A stretch of DNA of 64,000 bases from Neelides folsomi. Taxonomy: Eukaryota; Arthropoda; Collembola; Neelipleona; Neelidae. Below, one piece after another: positions 49,001 through 61,715 of this stretch (the first letter of the stretch is position 1; every line of letters begins with the position of its first letter). The stretch covers positions 124,001-188,000 of the forward strand of contig JAQGBZ010000016.1 in the NCBI GenBank assembly GCA_034687125.1, in the 5' to 3' direction. Both the position numbers and the translations under genes were made by a program. The notes beneath the pieces are model-generated. The model searched no databases. It saw only the letters and a program-made list of their open reading frames with translations, and was not told where the DNA came from.

Positions 49001-52000
49001 GGAAACTCACCTGCTCCCTCTCCATCCACAGATCCACTCTCAGGTTCAGTCGTATTGTTGGGAAGGTGAGGGCAGGGCTCGAGTTTTCCTACCTGTCGCG
49101 GACCTCCGCAATCACCCTACCTCCAATCACCTCCCACACTCATTCCACAAATTCCTCAACTCAACCCGTCCGGAAACATCCGTCCCTGCACATTCGTTCC
49201 ATAACCAAGTAAGCTCCAGGTCTATATTAAAGCCCAATATTCACATAACTTTATCAAATATGTGCAAACATAAGTAGATTAAATACAAACACGTTATTTA
49301 TACGATTTGAAAATCTAAATGATCAAAAAATGTAAATTTGAATTCATTCCAATTTTTTTCATTCGATTATCGATTCGATCATTTTGGCATTTCTGTTTGA
49401 TGGGGGATTTTTTAAATTTTAACTATGCATTGGTTAATTTTTTAATATGTGAATTTCTATTTGTTTGGTTATAATATTCAAACAGGTTGGTTTACACATT
49501 TTTATACCGTGACTTAACCGTGTGGGTTTATAAGTTCATTGTGGGGAGTGGAAATGGCTTGGAAAGTTGGTACTTGAAATAGAGAAGTTTCATTTCATGA
49601 CGGAATGTAACCGTTTTCCTTCCTGGCTGCCTTACTTATCATCTCTATTTATTTATATTATGAGTCTCCATCCAATTTTATCTTTCTTTGTTTCATGTCG
49701 TGAATGTGTTCCATGAATTGGAAGGTCATTTTATAACTTTATTATATATTGTTCTTAATTAAAACTCCCAACATAATATTACTTACAGCTTAGGTAATAT
49801 ATCTACATAAAATATCTTTTACTGTTACATACATATTTAGATAATGGATACATACACAAGTACTTACATCGTTAAACTTAAGTACTTATTTTAGTTTCAA
49901 AGTTTCAGAGTAATAAGTTTTCGATTATGATTCATAATTCAAGCCTGTTTGATTATTTATTAATACTAGCGTGTCTTGGAAAATTATTATATCTTATAGA
50001 AAGCTGTGAGGTTGACGAGTTGTAAGATTTGTCATTTATTATATTTAAGAGTAGAGTTACATTGGTAGGACCTGATATTTGCCGATTATTAATTGAATAC
50101 TTATTGCATTACTTATTACATGGTCGGCATATAAATTATGCATTCAATTCAAGTTTATATCTTGACTTGCTTTTTTCATTAAACCAATGTATAGCTTTTT
50201 GTTTTCCTCGAACTTAACTTGGCCCTTGTTTGAAAATTGGCGATGGAAAAATTCAATTAATGATTCCATGAAATTCAAACGAGCGAACATTTCAATTTTT
50301 TATATAATTTGTTTTCCAATTTTAAATGCGCATAAAATGTCAATAGTTTGTAGAAACTTGGATTGACCGACGAGATATGAATCATAAATTGGCAAAGGGT
50401 AATAAAAATATACCTTGATTCAGACTGAGCATTCAAGAATTACAATATTCGTGTTCTTGCCATCGAGAAAAGAAGGATGAAATTATGTAGGAAGAGGAGG
50501 AACCGTTAAATTATATGGAGGAATATATATGGATATAATAAGTATACATAATATCTTTGTATGATACGGCTGGGTAAGGGCCCCGTTCGAACGAATTCTC
50601 ATCGACATTAGAAACGAAAGATTTGCATAGAGAGGGAGAGAAAGTTGAAATGGAGGAGATAAGGACGGTTCCATCGCCCTACATTATCACTTGGGATTGG
50701 ATCATTTTCATATTCCCTCAATCTCCTCTTCATGAAGAAAGCGAATTGAATTTATTAACAATTCACTCCCCGACCCTTCAACTTCCTCTTTTGAGGTCGG
50801 TAAAGGGGAAACTCCACAATGGCCAATGTTCGCAAATCTGGATGCGTTAAGAAGGAAATAATCGTAGACCATCTCATTGTTCAAATTGAGAGATGAAGAA
50901 CGGTGGATCTTTCAAATCTAAACAAATTCTCTTTGTTTCATCAGGGTTTCAAGGATTTAATAAAAAGATAAGCGAAATGGGAATCTCATAATGATCACGT
51001 AATACTCTCGAATAAAATCAAGATATGTAAGGGTCATTGTAAATACACTTTATTATATTTATGTATATTATGATACTAATATATCATATGTTCCAATACA
51101 AATTATTACATTTATAAATGTATGATAAAAATGAAAATCTTAATATTCATATTCAGAATAGGTATACAACAGCATATGTATTTCAAGTTTTTAAATGAAT
51201 ACAATGGTTTTTTGATACATAGAGTACATGTATGTAATACCATACAAGTTGAACTTTACTTTTCATAATTTAAAAATAAAGTATTTTAAATTAAAGGCTT
51301 CTCTACCAAAGTAGATTTTAATTCATTCTAATTTATATTCAAATAAATAAACTAATTTGGCCAATTACTATTTAAAAGACGCTCAAAGGGAGCCAATTAA
51401 GCCCCCAATCTGTGTTAATGATCTTTTAAACCAACGTGTTGTGGGAATGAAACTCATACTAATATACTTATCATGGGCGACGAAATTGTAGAGCTCTTCT
51501 TATTTTAATGAAGGCCGAACGGAGTGACAACGTGAGACGTGGAGTGAAGGCGCCTCATTTAACCAATTTCTACGACGGATTAATTCACTCGCCATTGCTC
51601 AACCCTTTTGTTAAAGGTACAAAGTAAAGAGTTTAAAATGTTGGATATTTAGCAATCTAATTGGAGTGGTTGATGCTTCGACTTCTTCCAAATGAACCTC
51701 AGGGGACGAAAGAGATGAAAGGGCTTATGAAACAAGAGAGGATTTATTTGCAAATCCTAAAATTAAGGTTATTCTTTACTTGATGCATTTAATTCTCTCA
51801 CACGTCTCCTAATTCACCGTCTGAACGTGTGTGATGGGCATAGAAGAGTCATATGACTAGAGCATATTATAAGTGTATAAGTAACAAGAGCGAAAATATC
51901 TGTAGGTATGTCTATGCATTATAAAACATGTAGGTACATATTGTACATAAGTATGTACATACTATACATAAATATGACCGCAAGGAGCTCTTGGTAAACA

Positions 52001-55000
52001 AGCCGAATATTGATTATATAGAGTTAGATTTGTGTATTTATCTATTGAGCTAAGCCTCGTCTGAATCTCTCTTCTTTTCATCATTTAAGGCTTCTAGGTA
52101 ATTTGGATTGTTAAATGGTCTAGCTGTATATTCATTCACCAAATTCACTATACTCCAATTTCCTTCTAATTATGACAAAGATTAACAGTTAGGTTTTCCA
52201 TCATCGAGTAATTTACTTTTTTTCAACAAAATTCTACTTTAAAAAATGAAAAAAAAACGGAATTCTACACTCATTTGAATGTGAATTTCCTTAGAATTCT
52301 CATAAATGAATGCTGAATGGCTTTGTAAACATTTCCATGAAATTAAATATTTAAATCTTTTAAGTGTATCTTGAGGGAGAAATACTATTTAGAAGCATAG
52401 GTTTAATAATGACATTTAAAATTTAAAAAAAAAACTTGTTTTCACGTTTGCCTGTTTGTTGAAAAAAGATCATTTCTTTGATTCAACTTTCATGAAAATG
52501 AAAAACCTTCTGTAATTAATTTCTGAACCATTTCCTAACTATAGCCCATGCGGTACCAAAAGGCAAGAACAGGAATATGGAAAGAAGAGAAGCACTTTAA
52601 TATCATTATGTTCAACTTATCTTTTAGAGAAATTAAAAAATGAGAGATCCGAATGGAGAATGCAAGAAGTTTTTGCCATCCAATTTATAAGCTCCAATGG
52701 CTCACTTTCCATTTATTCCCCTACCAAGCCCTATGGTCTTCGTGATAGCCAAAGCTAGGTGAGAAGTTGAAAGGAGAATTCAAACCCTGATGGAAATGAT
52801 GAAGGGATGAGAAAAATGCACACATTTATTATAATAAAAAAAGAACCATTCGCATTTGAACTTCACCATTTTTCGAGTTTGAATGGGCGAGTGGAGTGAG
52901 AACAGACGGTTTTCATTTCCCCTTCCAATTGTAAGATTAAGGAGAGTTCTCATTTTGTCTTTACAGCCTTTTATCTTAATTGCATCAAACAATGTGAAAG
53001 CCTTTTTCATAATTATGGAATGAGAAGAGCAAATAAAAGCGAGGAAATGAACAAAGTTGGGATTAATACACAATGGATGCACATTGATTTAAGTACATAT
53101 TTGAAACCTCTTCCAACCATAGCGGAGAGAATAATGAAAGAATTGTTTTCATCTCTCACAGCCGCACTTCTTCCAAACAACGAACAATTTTAGAGGCATC
53201 AAGGCATAAAAGTGAAAATGCCCTTTGTTCCCCATAAAGACCCTACATTATAGGGTGTTATTATTTGTGCATAGTTTGGGAATTCATAATAGGTTGAACT
53301 GTTCATTTTTATCAAGATCCAATTTGGTCAAATCTCAATAGCTCTTGATCTTTGAGGCGTCGATGGTTAGAAGTCTTAGGAGTAGAAATGTAGTTTATAT
53401 GTAACTATCCTATGCATATGATTTTATAGACAAGTTCCGCAGTAGTGAATGGATGTCGATTTGGGATCCTTGCTTTGATCTGATTTCAAGCCCAACTAAG
53501 GCTGTGTGGACCTAGCCAACTTTAGTTAAAGATAGTTGTGAGCATAGGTGTGGTGCGTGAGTGTCTTTTGTCTTACAATAATAGAGATGCAGAGGGCTAC
53601 TGCGTTCAACCATGTAGGTAGAGGAACCTTCGGAAAAGGTGAAAGAAGGGCCATTCAAGAGCCAGAGATCTCTGCCGATTCTTTCCTTGTTCGCCTTGGT
53701 CTCAAGGACCACAATTGAATTATTCTGTCTCACTCCACATTTCGCCGCTCTCTTCATCTCTTTATATTGAGGCAGGGAGTGGAAGATCCGAAGAACAGAA
53801 CCGACATTTATTATAATACTTAATAAATTATTAATTTATTTAAAATAACTTTTTGGGACTATAAGGAACCAGACGTAAATTTCATACTTATGTTGTTTTA
53901 CTTAATACATTTACCAATGCCGATATTGAACTTAATAACCTTAACATAAATAAATGTCGTACTTTGCAAAGGAATGGAAATGTCAGCTATCTGAGCAGAA
54001 CTGACTGACTGACAACCAATGTGAGTGACATTGAGCCTAAAATAGAATGATGAGCGTCTTGTTAAATATTTAAAATTACAAAAAACTTTTTTTTTCTTCT
54101 CATTAAAATTTACCATTGGGTTGTAAATAATATTAAATTCAAGCACTGTCAAGGAAAGAAACCACAGGAAGGAGGAAAATACCTAATTGCTATACTTATA
54201 CTTAAATATCTGAAGATATGACAATCAGCATGTTTTATTCCATCATATACATAATATTATATTAGATTTACTTACATATACTGATAGGCAAACAAGTTTG
54301 TTAGTTTAATGTTGCTTTTACATATATTTTTAAATACTCCAATTCTATAAGATACGTGGAGTAGATAGATTCCAAAGGATCAACCATTGTGTTAGTTGTG
54401 AAGGAAAAATGAAAATTATGAACATCCGATGTTGCATTAAATGTGCATTACTTTTCCTCTTTTATTCTTACTTTCATATAATATTATTATTCTTTCTTAT
54501 TAAATGAGTAGGATAAGTCTGATAAGTTCGCTTACTTTCTTAATGTAACAATTGCCAAAGGTATATGAACTCTAAAGATGAGGATCGTATGTGAAGGCTT
54601 TTTAAAAATTAATTGATGGTTACAAAAATGCATCAATTTGCAGAAAGCGTGAAGTTCACAATTCGTTCACTTCGTTTCCTCCAAGTTTCATATGGGAAAT
54701 CGGGATTCTTGCGATTCAAGAAATCCTCAATTTTTAATTTTGATTTCCTCGAGTGGAAAGGATTTCTGGAGAGGTTCCTTGAGGGCGACTCGTTTGAAAC
54801 AGATTGAGTGGGAGGATTTGATCGTGTTTCTCGAAAGTCATGGCAGTCGAGATGACGTTGAGAGAAAACCCGTTGAGCCAATGGAGGCGAAATTGGTGAG
54901 AAGGTGAAGTCGTCGAGGGGCCAAATGATCTCCTATCCACAATGTACATATTCCCTCATAGATTGGGTCATTTGGTAAAAAAATCTTTTCTTTAACGGCC

Positions 55001-56915
55001 GACCTTTCCCCGAGGCGAGCTGACCCCCTTTAGATGGACAACGGCCAATACTAATTGCCTTCGCCTCCTATGTCCATGCCAAATATCCGCATCCCTCCTC
55101 GTTCAATCGCTTGACCGAATTCCCTCAACGTGTACACCCTCGTTGGAGACAAGTGAGTGAGAGATGCGATGACTTCACGGTCAGCCTACAATTCACAGTC
55201 TGACTAACCTCGATTCAAAATCTCATCTCCATATCCAATACAGATGCATAAACCCTACATATCCCAACAAGGGATTTCCGATAAGTCCTCCGAATCTTCC
55301 AATACACGCACAATAAGATATATTGTTGGATTCAAAACCATGAATTTAAAATCACAGCCCTTTTTAGAACTTAAAAATCTTCTCTGCTACTCCTCATTGA
55401 TTGGCCAAATTTATTAGCAGATTAAAACTACCTACTAAGCTGATTGCTGCTAAATGAGTTTAGATCATTCATTCATAATAGAGGAATGATCAAAGTTGGG
55501 ATTTTATTACTCCAATGGATTTTTACAAAGGATCAACAATTTCACTTGTGGCTATCAATTGAAATTGAATTGAATATTTTGTGATTAGAAGACGGGTTAG
55601 GCCGGTGGAATGAAAGCATTTCTTGTCACGAGGCTTTTGAGCTTAAAAAAGTTTCAATTAAAATTGGGTTTATCATGAGAAAACCAGAGGTTTGTCGAAG
55701 GGGCTTTGAGAGCACCTTGTCGATCCTGAAAGCCCTCGAAGAAAGTCGTAGGGAGGATGAAGCTTGATTTGATTGTGGGAATTCATTTGGGTTCATTCGA
55801 GACTCGTTTGGGTCTTGTGAGGGGATTGGAGTCGAACTGCAACAGGAGTGCAGAAAGAAGGCAACATTTGTAACTGTAATCATTTTTGTGCCTATTAGGA
55901 ACAACCTGTTATAAAACTGTAGTCGCGAGTTGATATGGATGGCACATCCAAAGGAGGCAAAAACATTCGAGATACATCTTGTACTATATGTGTATTATAT
56001 ATATGTACTCCCCTGGTAGTGCATAAATATTGGTATGCTCGGGGAGTTGGGGTTTCTGGGGGACGGTTTTATTATGTCACTCGACAAGGAGCTCACCGTC
56101 CAATAAGGGAACCAACTCCATACATAATGTCTAATGGGCGACATTTATGAACCGATATTGTATACGATCTATGTATGGATGGATCAGCCTCTGGTATATG
56201 CAGTACAGGTATTATTTCATGGTCTCCTTCAAGTCATTGCTCAAATTTGAGGCCGCCGCATTTCCTACCTCGTCACATCAACCCCTTTTGTCAAAGAAAG
56301 TCCTTTTCCATCTTTTGAAACCTCATATTAAATATGAGGGAGAATAGGAGCAATAATTCTCCTGACCCGAATCGAGAAAGGGAGACAACGAGATTCTCGT
56401 GACTAAAAATGTGTTCGGAGGCCCAGGGAGCGACAATTCGTTTCCTCAAACCCACACACCTTACATTATTTGACAAACAATTCCCACCTGAGTGGCTCGA
56501 AGAGTCACCAAATTCACAAATGGCCTTGGTGTAAATGGAACGAAACCCGAGGTGGAATTTATTCATAAATGCATCTATTCATCACTGGAAAGAGATCCAA
56601 AAAGACAAATGGAGCCATAGGACCAAATTGAACATCTTCTGGCCTCTTTATTCCAATTGGAGAAAACCCTATCCAAATAGTTTGTCTGAGGATTAAAGTT
56701 TCTTATCTGACAATTTAATAACTCCTAAATAACTTTTTTATTCCTATGAACTTACTTCAACCAACTTATCCTATGAAATTTTAATCTGACATTGTGGATG
56801 ATTGTCGAATTTGGGAACTTATTTAAGCTTCAAACTTGTCGATAACTTAATAATTTCCTTCCTTGTTGAATAATTTAAGGACCGATTTTTAATTTGCGTT
56901 TTTTTCTTTCTAGAC
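46061..56915. other. Gene-poor 10.9-kb region
   Basis: No gene could be supported here. It starts with the TMEM134 3' UTR. GC-richer islands occur at about 48880-49210, 50560-50850, 53480-53770, 54830-55200 and 55900-56310. Each is open for 60-105 codons in one or more frames, but none resembles a known family or has matching splice phases. TACATA/GTACAT-rich simple sequence lies at about 51900-51975 and near 48450-48490. The right end must include the promoter and leader exons of the PTB gene, so some islands may be leader exons or enhancers. Confidence 0.5.
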
Positions 56916-56948
56916 TCAATAGATGTGATCAATCAAGTGTCGTGAGCA
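56916..56948 (+). other. 5' UTR of the PTB gene behind a leader-intron acceptor
   Basis: TTTTTTCTTTCTAG ends at about 56915, a strong acceptor 33 nt before the ATG. The transcript therefore probably begins in an upstream non-coding exon inside the gene-poor region. Confidence 0.55.
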
Positions 56949-59900
56949 ATGGAGAAGAGTGAGGAAGAAGTTCCGGGGGAGGTGAAGAAATCTTCCTTCT
57001 ACGTACTCTTCCTCGGAGCTAAAGAGAGCAAAGGACTGAGGGGGCCGGCGTACATTGAGCCCGTCCTCCAATTCTTTGTCTCTCAGGAACATCGGATGCA
57101 AGCACTGAAAGTGACCTTGCAAGTGACAACCAAAGGACTGCGAATCATCCCCTGCAGTTCCCGCATTGTCGGCGGTGAAACCACGGGAGGGACGGAGAAG
57201 CATTTCATCCCTCATCATGCAATCACTTGCGTGTTCCAAGCACCGCCACCAAATGATGACATCGTGGCTTGCATTCTCCTCATTTACAATCCGGACACCA
57301 AATGCCCTGTCCATGTCCACTGCTACAGGTGACATTCAAATCCACCTTGTATTACTTACAACCTATCCAATTTATTATTTCAAACTTTCTCTTCTTTAAA
57401 TAAACCATAAGACGTGGTTTCAGCCCACTTCAATTTCAAGTAGGAAGACAATCGAGCCAAAATGTCTGCTTTCTGTCCACTCACTTTCTGGATTGACCTC
57501 CTCTTCGTTTCTTCAATTCCCTCTCTCTTTAAATAGGAACCTGCCCAATTATTTATTATTATTCACAACTCAATCTTGATCTGTGAAGCGGTAAATTTAT
57601 TTGACAACCAATTTGACAACCAATATTTCCAACTTCCATTTATTCCCAGCTCAATTTAATGAACATTTATTACAAGTTGTAATCGTATTATAATATCATT
57701 TTCATGGAGAAAAGCATTGAGATTAATTGTCGTTCCTTTCGGGCAAATCCGAGGATTACAGCTATCATTATTACACGGAACGGAATTGGAATTATACTTG
57801 CAAATCTCTCGATTTCTATGCACTTGAGCGTCCATGCAATGTGCGGTTGCACGCAGAGAGATTTGACTCTCATTATGATATCTCTCTCAAATTATGACAA
57901 TGACGAGGTTGGTCGAGTCGTTAGGTGGAAAATGAGGAATGAGGGAGCGGCGTCTTCAATTTGGCCCCACTTTCCTTTTAGCGCCTCCAAGAGGAATCAA
58001 AGTTGGTATTTCTACAAAGGTCACTGTCAGCAATTGAAGTAAGAGCGGTAGGTCTGAACTCAATTTGCCTCCACTTCCACTTTTCCCAACATGCCAATGA
58101 ATCGAATGGGTCTAAACGCGTCCCAAATCACCATATGAGAGAGATCAATCGGCGACGCCCAAGTTTCAGCAATTCGAGTTTTCAGCAAGTTCTGGTTGCT
58201 CTCTTCAGCCCCTTTTGCCCAAGTGGAGATTCATCATTCACTTTGAGAGAAAATGGCTCTCATTTCAAGGTCTCGAGGAGGGGCGATTGGGAGAGAGCGA
58301 TAAAAATAAAGTTATTTAAACTAATTAGGTGCTCTGCCCTACATTCGCCCCACCTGTATTTCCCATTAACGAGCCCTCGTTTCGGCACCCACAGGTGGGT
58401 AGATTTCCAATTGACCAATTTGACTTCTCTAGGTGCGACTCTCCAGAAACGGCCTCCATTTTGAAAAAGCAGCTCGACGCCCTCGTGAACCGGGAAGACA
58501 ATCAAAAAAAGTTTAAGGACATTGAGATGCGACTTCAGTCAAAAGGACTCCTCCCATCTAATTCAATGAAAAAGTATGATCGAGGGCTGACGCCCGAATT
58601 TGACTGCCGAACTTCCGACTCTTCGGATAACTCGGACCGGGGTTTTTGCTCCGGCTCGGCCACATCCAACCATACTTCAGAAGTAGTCGCGAGCCTTTAC
58701 GACTCCTTGGCAGCCGAACTTCGGGAGAAACTCAATGCGAGGAAAAGGAATGTACCGATTCTCCTACCGCCCCGAGACTACGACTCAACGTGGAATGAGC
58801 CCAGGGGTGGAAACGAAGGGCGTCGGTTGTCAAATCCGCCCGGGCCTTCAGGAAGGCGAAATCGGCGGTCGTACGCTTCCAGAGAACAAGAGTCTTGTGG
58901 GCGGTCGAGCGGAATCGGGTCAGCCGAGGACAACTGCAGCCCAACCCACGACCAAGTTCTCGACAATCCCGCAATGCCGTCGTCTTCCGATGGTCAGCTC
59001 ATCTTTCCTCTTTAATCAATTATCGATGAATGATAACAGTACATAAATTGCAAAATCTGAATGACTTCAACCCAAACGTTGACATAACCGAGCTGTTGTA
59101 TGCGCGTAGTTTATAAATGGCTAATTATAGCATTTATGCAAATAGCCTTCTCTTATTGCACAAGTTGAGCAAAATCAACATTTTTTCATTTGTTGAGTTT
59201 GAATGGGTGATTAAAAGTATATGTTTGCTTTAACTAATGAGCACAATTAGGCGGTTGCAGCAGCTCCTCTTTGTTTTGTATAAATACACATGACTTTTAC
59301 AAATTGAGCTTTTCCTTGTTCACCGTTGATACTTATAAATATTTTTTTAAATTTTGACGCGTTCTCTGAGTATTCAAAACGCTTGAGAGATATCTTGTAA
59401 TATGCAACTATCACTAATAGTACTACCAATAGCATGTATTAGGTATAATAGTATGTATTAAGTATATAGTTAGTTATAAATTATAAGTTATAATTTATAA
59501 CTAACTATAGCAATCAGATTGGTAATTAAGATAATATTGTAATGGACTCAATATTGATCGATTAATCAATATTGAGTCCATTGATAATTACTCCACGTAG
59601 AGTTTGAATAAGGACCAAGAAGGAACATTGTTGGGTAAATAGACAGGTGATTTTTGTAAGACTACAATGGATCTTTTCATAATATCAATTATTTTCAGAT
59701 GAGGAGTGGAGTCCAAGTCAAGTCGTTGCTACTCAGAGCTCTCAATATCTCGTGAGGCCGATTTGGCCAACAAGCGGTCATTGTACGGATTCTTCCTCCA
59801 TTCCGCCGCCATTGCCGAAAAGGCCTGAGGGACGTCAGCGATCTCCGGATGCGGCGACTTCGCCTCCTCCGCTCCCCGTCTTCTCAAGAGAGAGATTCGA

Positions 59901-61715
59901 AGGTGTGAGGCAGAAATGGGAAAATATTGATCATCAGTACAATCGACAAAAGTCCCATGACAGCTTGGATGATGGCTACAGATCCAAAGAAGCTGCTGAG
60001 GCCGACTATAGGTATAATTGAATATATCTGTATATATAACTAAATAATATAATACTTTTACTCATAGTATATGTATAATATAAGTATGCCTACATGTATG
60101 TATTTGACTTCATTTCACCACCAAGAGTTTAAATGGTTGGGATTTAATTACAATTTCACTTGTTCAATTAGTAGCTTGGCTGCAATTACCACTTGGATAG
60201 TTTTTATTAATCCTAATGGCCATTTCTTTCATAATGGGTAAAAAGAGTTTTTCATCCCCCCTTATGATTATGATACTTGATTAAGAGAATCGACTTTTTT
60301 CCCCACAAGAAAATTCACATGAGTGGAATAATGAATAAAAGATGGATGTATGAACTTTGCAGAGATTAAACAACTTTCCCTGTCCATCTTTTCGAAAGTT
60401 CTCCAATGAGTAAAAAAAGGCGAATTTTAAAGAAAGGAAACCCCTTTTAATCATCTATTGGCAAAGGATGATTAAAATGTTTATTAGTTCCTTTCATGAA
60501 TGTGGTTCGTTTAAATGAATGGAGGAACGAAGGTAGTTAAGATATTGAGTTTAGACGTATAATATGTAGATCATTTTGTTTCATGACCCTTAAAGAAACT
60601 TCTCATTTTTCTAATCTGCATTTCAAGTGCTTGACAGATATACTTAGAGGAACATTTGGGGAATGATTTAAGCCATTTTCCATGTGTGTCGAAACGTCCT
60701 TCCTCTTCACAATTATATTTAATGAGTATTCATTTACCAATTCACTAATGCATAAAAGGAGAATTCAAATGTTATAATTCTTTTATGTAACAGTTTAATT
60801 TATGAGATCATGGACTTAAAAGTAAATATTTAAGTGAAATATATAGGTTAGTATACTACCATACTTAAACGAGTTTATTCCTTTACTATTAACTACTACT
60901 TCCTATTTAATCATTCCCGAGGTTAACGTTTTTATTCTTTTAATTAACGAAATGCATAAAATTGAATGGTTTAGCCAAATAAATTAAAAAAATACGTTTT
61001 GTAAACAACTAAAAAGCATAGTAAATCTACTTTTATTATGTAATTAACCAAGTACATATGTGTTTTGTATTTTTAAATGGTAATTTATGAGATTGATAAT
61101 AATTAATTGTATTATAAATGAAATAAGTATTTTATAATATTTATTATATATTTTATAATGGAAGAGTTGTACATTACAATGTGAATATTATTAAAGATGA
61201 TAAATTATAAGATTTGTTACAGTTATTATGAAATGTGTGACGATGTTAAATAATTTTTATTTGTTTTTAGACGGCAACTTTCCCGCGAGAGCATCCTGAG
61301 GTCATTGAGTCGTTCGAAGACAGGATCTAAAGACAGTCTCGATCGGTGGGTCGAGAACGGCGTTCGGTCTCGCGGGATGTGGCGGCGGGGTGATGAGGAA
61401 AAGGAAATTCCCCTCATACCCAGCGGAATGAGAGAAATTATGAATCGCCCGGTCCAACGGAAGCCCTCACATCAAGAACTCCCCAAGTCACCTCTCAAAG
61501 GAGGAGGAAAGTCTTCAAGACCCGACCCGGGGAAGGTTGGGAAATACAGAGAGCTCGACGACAAACAGCGGTTCCCGGGATTGGACAAAGACACTGCCCG
61601 AGTCCCTTATCATGGAAGTAACGTCAATTTGAGTCAGCACATTTATTCTGAACCCTCCTTCGACCCTCAGCCGACGAACAAGCCGAAGAAATTCTCTTTC
61701 GCCTTCTGGAAATGA
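56949..61715 (+). CDS. PTB/PID-domain adaptor protein (565 aa, 4 exons)
   Basis: Probable cytosolic adaptor. Exons: 56949-57328, 58433-58992, 59699-60011, 61271-61715; the phases close to 565 codons. Residues about 15-155 read as a phosphotyrosine-binding (PTB/PID) fold. It opens with SSFYVLFLGAKESKGLRGPA (strand and first turn), followed by a core with LKVTLQVTTKGLRIIP. HHAITCVFQAPPPNDDIVAC comes next, and the C-terminal helix CDSPETASILKKQLDALVNR carries on into a coiled-coil-like DIEMRLQSKGLL. After the PTB the protein is polar and probably disordered. It has Ser-rich clusters (TSDSSDNSDRGFCSGS), proline-rich SH3-type motifs (SIPPPLPKRP, SPPPLPVF) and basic/Ser repeats (RQLSRESILRSLSRSKTGSK). 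It ends in KKFSFAFWK. I cannot place it among named PTB families (FAM43, Dab, Numb, Shc) by eye, so no symbol is given. Confidence 0.82.
57329..58432 (+). other. First coding intron of the PTB gene
   Basis: 1104 bp; contains no recognisable feature. The frame stays open upstream of the exon-2 acceptor for about 35 codons, which I regard as read-through into the intron. Confidence 0.6.
59465..59509. repeat. Perfect 21-bp palindrome with 3-nt loop
   Basis: The left arm at 59465-59485 (TATAGTTAGTTATAAATTAT, then A) is the exact reverse complement of the right arm at 59489-59509; the loop is AGT. Confidence 0.9.
59541..59582. repeat. Perfect 18-bp palindrome with 6-nt loop
   Basis: AATGGACTCAATATTGAT at 59541-59558 is the exact reverse complement of 59565-59582; the loop is CGATTA. 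It begins 31 bp after the previous palindrome. Partial similarity between GTAATTA on the left and TAATTAC on the right suggests the original repeat was longer. Confidence 0.9.
60012..61270 (+). other. Third intron of the PTB gene
   Basis: 1259 bp, AT-rich, nothing recognisable. Confidence 0.6.

Larger units (their letters stand above)
58993..59698 (+). other. Second intron of the PTB gene, containing two palindromes
   Basis: 706 bp, AT-rich. It holds the two adjacent perfect inverted repeats described separately. Confidence 0.6.

Noticed and set aside
53512-53757. 81-codon minus-strand frame with a TATAAAG ten bases before its ATG and an internal GTAAGA donor
   Set aside because: The TATA is too close to the ATG for a normal leader, and the protein is unfamiliar; not enough for a gene call.
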